Positions 36,889 to 49,215 of a stretch of DNA of 64,000 bases are shown in pieces (positions within the stretch are counted from its first letter, which is position 1; every line of letters starts with the position of its first letter). The stretch spans positions 110,706 through 174,705 of the forward strand of contig JAMWET010006580.1 in the NCBI GenBank assembly GCA_024036415.1, read 5' to 3'. Both the position numbers and the translations under genes were made by a program. The notes beneath the pieces were generated by a model. The model worked only from the letters and a program-made list of their open reading frames with translations. It did no database searches and was not told the origin of the DNA. The DNA is from Prochilodus magdalenae (lineage: Eukaryota; Chordata; Actinopteri; Characiformes; Prochilodontidae).

Positions 36889-37639
36889 AGAAGTCCCATC
36901 CTGGCTTATCTCTGAAATGACCCAACCTGACAAGCCCAAAAGAGGACCCGCAGGACCCAGGGGGTCCCACCACAATATGTCATGGCACAGGATTGAATCT
37001 GGAGTGGCACAAAACATAGGGTAGGCTCGAAATTCCAGAGGTATATGGATACATGGGTCGTAGACCAGTCCAGTGCAGACCTCCGCTAGCCTCCCTACCC
37101 AACCCCTCACCCAGGCAGCCTGAATAATAAGCATGGAGCAATAACCAAAAGCATGGAGCTATTAACAATCAAGCTAATGGACCCCCGGCATGGACATGCC
37201 TACAGGCCTCGGGCTCCGGCCGCATTCCTCCACGCCTGCACTTCACTCGGATGACTGAATGCGTTTAGAGATAATGAATGCAGAGTCAGGCCGCATGCTG
37301 CGACTTGGATAAAAGGAGGGATGGGGAGGGAGGGGGACTGCAAGCACAGCACCTCCTCATTTTGAAATGAGACCTGATAAATACACCTAATTGGCTCCCC
37401 TGGGGTTCGCCGCTCAATGGCCTTCATCGCGCTTAAGCATTCCGCTAGCGGCGCAGCTCCCTTCCAACCCATCCGGAGACAGAGCGAAGCGTTAATACGC
37501 TTATATGGAGCACCGTTAAGAAGCAGGTTGGGAAACGGTGCACCCAGGAGGAGGTGTGGGAGTGCGGTGGTGTTGGGAAGGAGGGTAAAGGTGACCAGGA
37601 TCAATAACTGATGATAAATTTAGGCTGATATGATCAATA
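36889..37639. other. Unique island
   Basis: Non-repetitive. The block 37180-37480 is a candidate conserved noncoding element by composition. No convincing gene. Confidence 0.4.
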
Positions 37640-38011
37640 TTTATTGAGCTACACATACAGAAGTCTGTCTCTCAGTATGGCGTCGGGCCACCATGTTTGC
37701 TAACCCAACACGCCAGACGTCTCGGTATGGAGCTGTAGAGGTTCCTGATGGAGTCCTGTGATAATCCATCCCATGCAGCTTGAACATCCTCACACAGTTC
37801 CTGCAGATGGTGCGGTAGGGGTGGAGGTGGAGGGACACCAGGTCTTCTGGACATGTGGCAACAAACCGTTCATCTCGGTGCTGACCACGGTGCCTCCACA
37901 CACGGATTCGTTGGTCGTCTCCACCAAGACCAAACCGGGACTCATCACTGAAGACGACCCGGTGTGACCACGTCACCATCACCAGAGACTGCACTGGTGC
38001 CATGGTCACTA
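37640..38011 (-). mobile_element. Tc1-like element, internally deleted (copy 2)
   Basis: The minus strand reads HRVVFSDESRFGLGGDDQRI, RVWRHRGQHRDERFVATCPE and then C-terminal residues, the same junction as the copy at 32210-32645. It lacks the second Asp and the Glu. It runs into the 38012 duplicated segment at a shared CACTAGTCAAACCTACCC sequence. Confidence 0.8.
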
Positions 38012-38151
38012 GTCAAACCTACCCAGTTCGCTTGGCAGGATGCTAGTCCAGTGGGTGCAATTACACATTTCCACCAGAGGGGTCTCCAAATCCCCAAATC
38101 CAACACAGTGTTGCATTGCTGCGTTGGTACGTTTCGTCAGTAGGCGGAGCA
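38012..38151 (+). repeat. Duplicated segment, copy 2 (pairs with 35544-35696)
   Basis: Same words in the same order as at 35544-35696, with small internal deletions (for example around the TTGCGATGTTGC stretch). Confidence 0.9.
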
Positions 38152-39698
38152 GTGCCCTTACTTCTTGACCTAAAGCTCCACCTGCAGGTGCATCCAGCAT
38201 CCCAGTAGAGCGCTGCTCTTTCATTGGCTGCCCAAACAGCTACGTCACCTCCAATGAGCTTCATGTATATATATATATAATGATGTATGTTGAGTTGACG
38301 GTGGTGCAGGTACGGTAGACCAGGTGCTTGGTGTACAGTACCACCGAATCGCACCTGACATTTTGGACCAACCGTCCGCCTTTTATTCCGTTTGGTCTTC
38401 ACCTGTCTCTTCTCCGCCGCACGTCCAAACAGTCATGGTTCAGGACGTAAGAGCTGGAGGAAGCTAAATCTTTAATCACAAGCCGTAGCGATGCAGAGGC
38501 TGGCCTGACAGCGAGCTACAAAGCCGCAGCCCAGAAATTGAGATGTGTCTCCCAGGACGACGCCTCAGATGGACAAACAGACGAGCTGATGGACAGACAG
38601 GACTGGAAGGCTGGAGAGCTTAGCCCGGTGCCTGGAGCCTAAAAACCCGAGCTGAAGAACTCAGGCCCCTGAAACCCCTGACCGAACACCACCTGTCCTT
38701 AATTTCTGCTAAAAGCCTGCCTGTATGGAGGCTGTGGGTGGAGAAGAGCGGACGAGGCTGTAATCACTTAACAAGCTGTTGAGGTGGGAGTGCTTTTAAA
38801 TATGATTAGCGGGCAGCTTGCTATTACCAGCCGGACCCCCCTCGTGGTCCTCGTCCTTGGAGCGGCACGCCGCTGGGCGGGGATGGTGGATCATCAGTTA
38901 GCCTGCTGGTCGGAGAACGTGCGCCGAAGAGGGAGAGATCTGCGTGAACTGAATCAGTAACAGTTGGTGTGTCTTTCGGGTGGAGGTTCTTTCATGAGGT
39001 ATGTCCAACTCAATCAGGGCTGCTGACTGAGCCTCGTGTCATGGCGTCTCCTAGGGAACCCTCAGGGCAGTGGGCATGACCTGCCAGACCACCAGTTCCC
39101 ACCAGATAGCAGGTGTAGCTAATGCTAGCAAGCTAACTAGCATAGCTAACCAAACCATATGAGGGCGGAGCTTATTGCTATGTAGAGCTTCTGAATACTG
39201 GTTCGGGAACACCTTTGGGGTGATAGGGTGGGTGGGTCCGTTTGGGTTCCCTGCAGAACCTTTAAGGCAGTATTGGTTCCCCAGTTGCCGTAAGGGTGTC
39301 ACTGTAAGGGTTCTACTTCAGAGTGTGAACAGTAGAACGAAGTCAGAGCACGTCTTTAAAGAGTCCCAGAGCTGCGCTGACGTTCTGAGGACGGAGAACC
39401 GGTCCAACAGCACCGCCTGCTGCCTGCACCATCCTCACATCAGCGCATGCAGATCTGATACAGCGGCCCCCTTTAAACTCATCACAGGGCCACGGAGCGC
39501 AGTCCTCTGAGGGGGCTCTGTCTGGCGCAGGGGCTGGACTGCTGGTGGTCTGGGAGCCACGCCTCCACGTCCCTCTGTGTTTCACTACAGCGCAGCACCA
39601 GGGTACCTGACCCAGCAGTGGTCTCTTCATCGAGCATGCAGTGGACGTCTCTCTCCGGGGCTGAGTCTTCGGACTGGCTGCTCCTCCTGTCCTCCAGC
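38152..39698. other. Unique island before the GATA/GACA array
   Basis: Non-repetitive apart from a short TA tract near 38265. Frames are short and unrecognised. No RNA gene was seen. Confidence 0.45.
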
Positions 39699-39699
39699 C

Positions 39700-41284
<1,585 letters not shown>

Positions 41285-41289
41285 ACATG

Positions 41290-43030
41290 CAGCCACACTC
41301 CCACGCATCCACACACACACTCACACGCATCCACACACACACTCACACGCATCCACACACACACTCACACGCATCCACACACACACACTCACACGCATCC
41401 ACACACACACTCACACGCATCCACACACACACTCACACGCATCCACACACACACTCCCACGCATCCACACACACACTCACACGCATCCACACACACACTC
41501 ACACGCATCCACACACACACTCCCACGCATCCACACACACACTCCCACGCATCCACACACACACTCCCACGCATCCTCACACGCATCCACACACACACTC
41601 ACACGCATCCACACACACACACACTCACACGCATCCACACACACACTCACACGCATCCACACACACACTCACACGCATCCACACACACACTCACACGCAT
41701 CCACACACACACACTCACACGCATCCACACACACACTCACACGCATCCACACACACACTCAGACGCATCCACACACACACTCAGACGCATCCACACACAC
41801 ACTCACACGCATCCACACACACACTCACACGCATCCACACACACACTCACACGCATCCACACACACACTCACACGCATCCACACACACACTCAGACGGAT
41901 CCACACACACACACTCACACGCATCCACACTCACACGCATCCACACACACACTCAGACGCATCCACACACACACTCACACTCATCCACACACACACACTC
42001 ACACGCATCCACACACACACTCCCACGCATCCACACACACACACTCACACGCATCCACACACACTCTCACACGCATCCACACACACACACTCACACGCAT
42101 CCACACACACACTCACACGCATCCACACACACACTCACACACATCCACACACACACACTCACACTCACCCACACTCACACGCATCCACACACACACACTC
42201 ACACGCATCCACACACACACTCACACGCATCCACACACATACTCACCCACACTCACACACACACACCCATCCACACACACACACTCACACGCATCCACAC
42301 ACACACTCACCCACACTCACACACTCACACGCATCCACACACACACACTCACCCACACTCACACGCATCCACACACACACACTCACACGCATCCACACAC
42401 ACACTCACCCACACTCACACGCATCCACACACACACACTCACACGCATCCACACACACACTCACCCACACTCACACGCATCCACACACACACACTCACCC
42501 ACACTCACACACTCACACGCATCCACACACACACACTCACCTACACTCACACACTCACACGCATCCACACACACACACTCACCCACACTCACACACTCAC
42601 ACGCATCCACACACACACACTCACCCACACTCACACGCATCCACACACACACACTCACACGCATCCACACACACACACTCACCCACACACACACACAACC
42701 ACACACACACACTCACACGCATCCACACACACACACTCACACACTCACACGCATCCACACACACACACTCACCCACACTCACACGCATCCACACACACAC
42801 ACTCACCCACACACACACACATCCACACTCACACGCATCCACACACACACACTCACACACTCACACGCATCCACACACACACACTCACCCACACTCACAC
42901 GCATCCACACACACACACTCACCCACACTCACACGCATCCACATACACACACACTCACATGCATCCACACACACACACACTCACACGCATCCACACACAC
43001 ACACACACTCAGACGCATCCACACTCACAT
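41290..43030. repeat. CA-rich minisatellite, 22-bp unit, about 1.75 kb
   Basis: The unit is CACGCATCCACACACACACT plus CA (22 bp), with 24-bp variants and, after about 42150, insertions of CACCCACACT. It follows the GATA/GACA array after about 15 bp. Guanine on the + strand is nearly confined to ACGCAT. Alternating purine-pyrimidine runs could form Z-DNA. Long Thr/His/Ser frames are repeat artefacts. Confidence 0.96.
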
Positions 43031-43480
43031 CTTAAGAATCAGATGATGCACATCATCGGCTTCACCTCCCGGCTCCACCAAATCCTCCGAATAGAGAGAG
43101 ATCCTGCTCCGTCTATTCTGCGGGATTAAAGGGAAAGCCCTGGAGGAAATCCCGCCTCAGTTCCGCTCGGATTACCCAGCGCCTGCGCCTCTGCAGGAGC
43201 GTGGCCAATGTCACACAGGAGGCCGAGTAATTCTCCCTAATAGCCCGACAACCCCCGGCCTGTCGGGAGTAATGAACACACGGATCATGCCAAGGGCCAG
43301 GGATCGTGCTCGGCCTGGAAACGAGCCCCTGCAAGAGCCGCTCGTAAATACGCTGGAGCGCCAGGAGAGCCGGCGCTCTTATCCGGTTTCCCCCCGCTCG
43401 GTAAACACAGCCGGGGGACAGGGACACTGGTGCAGTCCGTGTGAACGCTAGAACCTCTGGAACCCTACGACGTAGCAATG
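43031..43480. other. Unique GC-rich island
   Basis: About 450 bp of unique sequence between two arrays. A 125-codon minus-strand frame has no recognised family. Confidence 0.4.
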
Positions 43481-44565
43481 TCATACACATGCCATAGGCT
43501 CTTATAAGCTACCATAGGCATCATGAATCAATCCTGGAGGCCCTCCACATCATCTAGAGGTTCTATCATTTAATGTCTAGAACCACACACACCTCAGAGG
43601 GCCTGTAAAATTAAGCAGTAGTTGTTTTATTGTGTCCCTTTGATATCTAGAGCCTGTTTAGACTGGTTGTAGGTTGATTTCAGTGTAATGTAGTCAAAAA
43701 TGCCCTTAATTACTTTAATATCTAGAACCTTCTGAGCATTAGAGTGTAATTATCTGGGTACAGAACACAATTAAACTGCCAAACAAATTTAGCTAGTCCC
43801 TCTTCACTTTACTGTCCAGGACATGTTCATTGTAATCAGTTTAAAATGTTCCTCTTCACTTTAATATCTAGAACCCATGAGCATCATAGTGTGATGTTAC
43901 ATTATAGTAAGATATTACAGTCTCTGGGTACCTAGATTGTTCCACACATGTATCCTGCTGATGTCTACAGTTGAGCATGCCGTTATGTCATTTCAATGTC
44001 CTTATTCGCTTTAATATCTAGAACGTGCTGTAATTTAATTACGCTCTCTGGTTCCTGACCCTTATTATAACTGCTTTACACATCTACCAAGTTAATGCCA
44101 GTAACCTGATGGGCATTTCAGTAGTGTACTTAAAAATTCCCTCGATTTAATATCTAGAACCTTCTAAATATTGTTGTGTACTTATTTGGGTACCGACCCC
44201 AGTGAACCTGCTTAACAGTTGTAGCCAGTCTGTTCAGGATATGTTGGGCAATTCAGTGTAATCAGGTTTAAATGTTACTCTGTACTTATCTAGAACCCAT
44301 AAGCACTGTAGCATGATGTTATTGCATCTGGGTACCTACCCCTGTTAGATTGTTCCACACATTTATCCAGTTAATGCCTAGAACTTGTTGGGAATGTCAT
44401 TGTATCAGTTTAATGTCTTTGATCACTTTAATATCCAGAACCTTTTAAGCACTGTAACACCTTTTAAGTTTCTTCACAAGCTTAGACAGGTAATATCTAG
44501 AACACAGTGGTAATTTCAGGGTCATTCTTATTTTTACAAAATATCCATCTTTGCTTTACTATCTA
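43481..44565 (+). repeat. Diverged tandem array with CTAGAAC core (~140-150 bp unit), left part
   Basis: CTTTAATATCTAGAACC recurs near 43857, 44009, 44143 and 44422, giving a spacing of 134-152 bp. A related CTAGAACTTGTTGGGC word lies between. Each unit also has TCTGGGTACAGACCCC and GATTGTTCCACACATTTACC. The two CTAGAAC words are followed by similar GGCATTTCAGTGTAAT and GAGCATTATAGTGTAAT sequences, so the unit appears dimeric. It is interrupted by the Tc1 element at 44566. Confidence 0.85.
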
Positions 44566-46198
44566 CAGTCCCTGACATAAGTTCTGTCGCTTATCCATGT
44601 TGTGGAAACAAAAGCTTATAACCTGACTTTAAATTCATCCATTGGTTTTAGAAATGACTCTTATGAAAGCTGAAACCCTCCCAAATGAGATTTAATTTAC
44701 AAAAATAAATTTGCTTCACTGCAGAAATATTGATCATTTAATGAACACAGAAAGGTCAGATTTTGGCAAGACAAAAGTTTTGTCGCCTTGTCATAAAATG
44801 CACCCAATCCTAGTTTACAGCCTCACCTGTGTTCACTAATTGATTGGTTAATTAGTGGGTGTGTATAAAAAGAACTCCAGCACCCCAGACCTTCACTTAC
44901 ACTGCAACTTGACCTCTGACAACATGCCAAAAATCCATCCTGTGACCAAAGCCTTGATTATCAAGACGCTGAAGACCAAATCCACTGCAGAGGTGGCTGG
45001 CACCTTTAATGTGTCTCAGCGTCAAGTACAAAGAATTAAAAAAAGATTTGAAGAGACTGGAGATGTTTTTGACAAGCCCAGGTCCGGCAGACCCCACAAG
45101 ACAACTGCTCGGGAGGAACGTTTGTTGGTTAGAAAATCCAAAGCCAGTCCCTCTTCCACTGCAGCAGAGCTCCACCAGGCCTGGTCACCTCACGTCCCTG
45201 TGTCAACTAGAACAGTTTGTAGGATTCTGTCTCGAAATGGCCTCCATGGTCGAATCAGTGCCCAGAAGCCAGCACTAAACAAAAGGCAGGTAAAAAAACG
45301 TGTGGCATTTGCCAAGGCCCACAGCCTGCTAAACGGATGGACGCTGGAAAAGTGGCAGAAGGTGGATTTCTCAGATGAATCTTCAGTTGAATTACACCAC
45401 AGCCACCGCAAATACTGCAGGAGACCTACTGGAGCCCGTATGGATCCAAGATTCACCCAGAAAACAGTCAAGTTTGGTGGTGGAAAGATCATGGTCTGGG
45501 GTTACATTCAGTATGGGGGTGTGCGAAACATTTGCAAGGTGGAAATAAAATCATAAAAGGGGTCAAATTTTGCAGAAGGATGGTGCTCCATCTCATACAT
45601 CCATCTCTACATCAAAGTTCCTCAAGGCGAAGAAGATCAAGGTGCTCCAGGACTGGCCAGCCCAGTCACCAGACATGAACATCATTGAGCATGTTTGGGG
45701 TAGGATGAAAGAGGAAGCTTGGAAGACAAAACCAAAGAATCTTGATGAACTCTGGGAGGCATGCAAGACTGCATTCTTTGCTATTCCTGATGACTTAATC
45801 AATAAATTGTATGAATCATTGTCGAACCACATGGATGCAGTCCTTCAAGCTCATGGAAGTCACACAAAATATTAAATATGGCTCTAATAGCACCACAACG
45901 TCATTCACCAGTGTTATGAAGCATATCTTTGTATATGAAGTGAATTATTTGTTTGATTTTCATATTACTTTCTGTGGGCGACAAAACTTTTGTCTTGCCA
46001 AAATCTGACCTTTCTGTGTTCATTAAATGATCAATATTTCTGCAGTGAAACAAATTTATTTTCGTAAATTAAATCTCATTTGGGAGGGTTTCAGTTTTAA
46101 AATGAGTCATTTCTAAAACCAATGGATGAATTTAAAGTCAGGTTATAAGCTTTTGTTTCCACAACATGGATAAGCGACAGAACTTATGTCAGGGACTG
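44566..46198 (+). mobile_element. Near-complete Tc1/mariner element, 1,633 bp, with 222-bp inverted repeats
   Basis: The element starts CAGTCCCTGACATAAGTTCT and ends with its exact complement, flanked by TA at 44564-44565 and 46199-46200, the expected target duplication. The inverted repeats are 44566-44787 and 45977-46198. They are of equal length with only about a dozen differences, most in one patch (CTTATGAAAGC against CATTTTAAAAC). Each holds an outer and an inner copy of a GACA..AGTT(C/T)TGTCGC motif, an IR/DR-type layout. The element holds a broken transposase. Its empty target site survives nearby at 46273-46335, which confirms the boundaries. Confidence 0.95.
44924..45875 (+). pseudogene. 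Tc1/mariner transposase, broken by internal deletion and frameshift
   Basis: From ATG 44924 (MPKIHPVTKALIIKTLKTK) the frame encodes a helix-turn-helix (EVAGTFNVSQRQVQRIKKRF), a GRPHKTT linker, a second helical region, and VDFSDESS with the first catalytic Asp at 45374. It stops at 45554 after GGVRNICKVEIKS. The rest lies in another frame: NHKRGQILQKDGAPSHTS with the second Asp at 45579, and PDMNIIEHVWGRMKEE with the Glu at 45687, ending TAA after 45875. Compared with Tc1 relatives, a short stretch between KVE and NHKRG is missing. The upstream in-frame ATG at 44855 is less likely to be the start. Asp-Glu spacing leaves 35 residues between, as in DD35E families, rather than Tc1's 34. The enzyme would be inactive because the DDE core is split. 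Confidence 0.92.
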
Positions 46199-46200
46199 TA

Positions 46201-46385
46201 GGACATGTTGGGGATTTCAGTGTAATACTCCAAAGGTTCGAGATATCAAATAAGAAGGAACATTTGAACTGAATTACACTGAAATCCCCAACATGTCCTA
46301 GATAGTAAAGCAAAGATGGATATTTTGTAAAAAATATTCAGTTCAAATGTTCCTTCTTATTTGATATCTAGAACCTTTGGAGTAT
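46201..46385. repeat. Inverted duplication (A-B'-A'-B) next to the Tc1 element
   Basis: Call the sequence at 44531-44565 plus 46201-46226 A, and 46336-46384 B. The stretch 46225-46272 is the reverse complement of B with one mismatch (TTCGAG for TTCTAG). The stretch 46273-46332 is the reverse complement of A with no mismatch over 60 bp and lacks the transposon. The order is therefore A, B', A', B, a near-perfect inverted insert that could fold into hairpins. Confidence 0.95.
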
Positions 46386-47420
46386 TACAGTGTGATGCTG
46401 TTACACTGACACTGAAAATCTGTTAGATTGTTCCACACATTCATCCATTTAATATCTAGAACTTGGGCATGGTAGTATGATCTAGCTAAAACGTGCTTCT
46501 TTGCTTTAATGTATAGAACATGTAGGGTACTTCAGTGCAATTTAGAAAAATGTCCCTCTTCCATTTCATATCTAGAACACTGTAGCATAATTAAGTTAGG
46601 CACTCTGGGTACAGACCCCAGTTTAACTACTTTTGCCTGTTTGCCAGTTGGTACCTAGGAATTTTGAAAGTTAGTACCTAGAACATTTCTGCCATTTCAA
46701 TTTTTTTTTTAAATGTCATTTCTTCATCTTACTATCTAGAACCTGTGGCTTTAATTTGTCATTTGTCTGAGTACATAACCATATTAGATTGTTCCACATA
46801 TCTCCCTAGTTGATAAAACCTGGTAGGCATTTCAGTGTAATTTAGCTAAAACCTTTAAAGTACAACACTTTAATATCTAGAACCTATAGGGCCTAATCGT
46901 GTAATGTAGTTAGAGAGCCTGAGTATTAACAGCACTGGAAGATTCCACAGTTTTACTCAGCTAATACCACAAACCTTTTGGATGTGCTGCTCTAATGTTT
47001 TAAATGTTCTTCTTCACCTCAATATCTAGAACCTTTTGAGCATTATAGGGTAATTTGGGCATTATAGTGACTATCTGGGTGCTTATCACCAATACAATGT
47101 TCCATGCATTTACCCAGTAGAAACCAACCAGGCAGTGTGCCTAAAACACTCCCGTGTAATATCTAGAACTTGTCGATCATTAAAATGTAATTGATCTCGT
47201 ACTTGGCTCCATTACATTGACACATTTAGCCAATTAGTGCCTAGAACTTGTGAACCACTTTAGTGTTATTTAGCTAGAATGCCTTATTCTAGATTGTTCC
47301 ACACCTTTACCCAGTTAATACCTAGAACTTGTTGGCCATTTCATTAGTCAAAATGTCCTTCATCACCTTAATATCTAGAACCTATTTGGTATTACAGTTT
47401 AATTTGGTCAGTCTTAGATG
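46385..47420 (+). repeat. Diverged tandem array with CTAGAAC core, right part
   Basis: Continuation of the array at 43481-44565. TTTAATATCTAGAAC or CATATCTAGAACACT occurs near 46447, 46565, 46870, 47020 and 47370, with the paired CCTAGAACTTGT words and GATTGTTCCACACATTTACC. Homogeneity is low. It ends near 47420 in unique sequence. Confidence 0.82.
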
Positions 47421-48376
47421 TTACCATCATGTTACCCAAATGAATTACCCGGTTCTTTAAGGTGTCCATACCTGCCTGATCTTTGCTTTTGTAGACGTTC
47501 TCTTCACTTGTGGAACGTTTGGTGGAACACTTTCCCTAACTCTAAAACTTTTGACTTCCCATGACTTTTCCAAGTCTCCGTCATCTAGCCGAATTATGTA
47601 GAGAACCCCCAAACAGATCAGAGAGACCCAAACACCGAACACTCCCAGATTGTCAAGCGCTGGCCAGGCATGAAGCAGCGTCCTGCACCAGGGACAATTT
47701 CATTTGGCCAAATTGTTTTTTCGCATCGGCTCGGCTGGCATCGATTAGGGCTAAATCAACAGGACTCCGTGCCTGGCACTCACGCTGAGGGCGCACGGCT
47801 CTTTCCCAGCATGCCACTGGCTGTTTTGTCGATGCGTCCCGCTTGTTCAGCCGTGTGGGAGAATACAGAGTCTCCAAGTGAAGCCAGAGGCAGGCTGAGG
47901 GACATAACTTCACCATCCTGGTAATCCCAGTGGTGCTGAGGTTCTGGACTCTGGGGTGGCCAGTCCATGGTTCTGGTTCTTTGTTGGACGTGTGTGTCTC
48001 CTTTTCTCAGGAAGGAGCTTCCTAAACAGCTACACCTCCTTTGGGACCCATAGTGTTGAGGTGTCTTCTCACAGTGGAAAGATGGACATGTCCCAGCCCT
48101 GTTGGTCCTACCATCACAGCCATGTCGTCCTCTGCTTGGCTTCTCTGTGCAGACCACCGTCACCGGATTAGCCTCGCCGACATCCACCATAGTGGTTAGC
48201 TTTGAAGTCCCGTTATTTTGCCAGAAGTCCCACAGTGAAGCACTGCGCAAGAATGTCCTGCAAGGGGACAGTGTTGGGAACTGGGACCATTGGTAGGGGC
48301 TCCTGTGGAAGGGGGTGCTGGTTCCTAGATCAGCACTTATGAGGTAACAGGCAGTAAACACTCTGGACAGGCCACG
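47421..48376 (-). other. Mostly unique; possible Tc1 transposase remnant on minus strand
   Basis: A 200-codon minus-strand frame (47780-48382) includes RTMDWPPQSPEPQHHWDYQD near 47905-47970. This resembles the MDWPPQSPDLNPIEHxWDxL segment of Tc1 transposases with insertions and the Glu lost. The rest of the frame is not recognisable, so this is at most a decayed fragment. The right-hand side is otherwise unique. Confidence 0.4.
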
Positions 48377-48870
48377 AGTCAACCACTGGAGTCAACCACT
48401 GGAGTCAACCACTGGAGTCAACCATTGGAGTCAACAACTGGAGTCAACCATTGGAGTCAACAACTGGAGTTAACCATTGGAGGCAACCACTGGAGTCAAC
48501 CATTGGAGTCAACCACTGGAGTCAACCACTATAGTCAACCACTGGAGTCAAACACTGGAGTCAACAACTGGAGTCAACCACTGGAGTCAACCACTGGAGT
48601 CAACCACTGGAGTCAACCACTGGAGTCAACAACTGGAGTCAACCATTGGAGTCAACCATTGGAGTCAACCACTGGAATCAACCACTGGAGTCAACCACTG
48701 GAAACAACCACTGGGGTCAATTACTGGACTTAACAACTGGAATCATCCACTGGAATCATCCACGGGAGTCAGCCACTGGAGTCAACCACTATAGTCAACC
48801 ACTGGAGTCAACCACTGGAGTCAACCACTGGACTCAACAACTGGAGTCAACCACTGGAGTCAGCCACTGG
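48377..48870. repeat. Minisatellite, 13-bp unit GGAGTCAACCACT (about 38 copies)
   Basis: GGAGTCAACCACT repeats with single-base variants (CCATT, CAACT, CTATA, GGAATC). Because 13 and 3 share no factor, the translation repeats every 13 residues and stays open by chance. It is not a gene. Confidence 0.95.
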
Positions 48871-48877
48871 ACACACA

Positions 48878-49045
48878 GGCACACCTAGGGGGACAGTGTA
48901 GCATCTCCAATTTAGGTAGGAACCTGGAGGAACCTGGAGCACCAGGTTCCAGTCTGGAGGTCCGCAGTCAGGAATCAAACCCAAGCCCCTCTTGCTGTGA
49001 GGTGACAGCGCTGCCCACTGCACCACCATACCAGCCTACAACCCT
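48878..49045 (-). repeat. Dispersed retroposon-like repeat (copy 1, minus)
   Basis: The complement reads TGGTGGTGCAGTGGGCAGCG, CTGTCACCTCACAGCAAGAG and GGGTTTGATTCCTG. This is the start of a dispersed repeat common in fish (GGTGCAGTGGxTAGCACTGTCGCCTCACAGCAAGAAGG) whose GGTTTGATTCC resembles a B box. Related copies lie at 49085-49215, 50640-50740 and 52686-52916. Confidence 0.6.
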
Positions 49046-49084
49046 CATACAGCATCATTACCAAGTCATAGAGGTCATAAGGCA

Positions 49085-49215
49085 ACACTGCACTCTACAG
49101 TTCAGCAGTGTACTTACCTCACTGCCAGAAGGGTCTGGGTTTGGTTCCGGGCTGGACCGTCCAGGGTCTGTTCTGTGTGGGGTTGCACACCGAGCGTTCC
49201 CTATTGGTCGCTGTT
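49085..49215 (+). repeat. Dispersed retroposon-like repeat (copy 2, plus)
   Basis: CTCACTGCCAGAAGGGTCTG then GGTTTGGTTCCGGGCTGGAC and CTGTTCTGTGTGGGGTTGCA match the family described at 48878-49045. Confidence 0.55.

Noticed and set aside
47780..48382. 200-codon minus-strand gene
   Set aside because: Only a short piece resembles Tc1 transposase and the rest has no family resemblance, so it is treated as a decayed fragment.
48377..48870. CRISPR-like or coding repeat array
   Set aside because: Contiguous 13-bp units without spacers; the open frames follow from the repeat.
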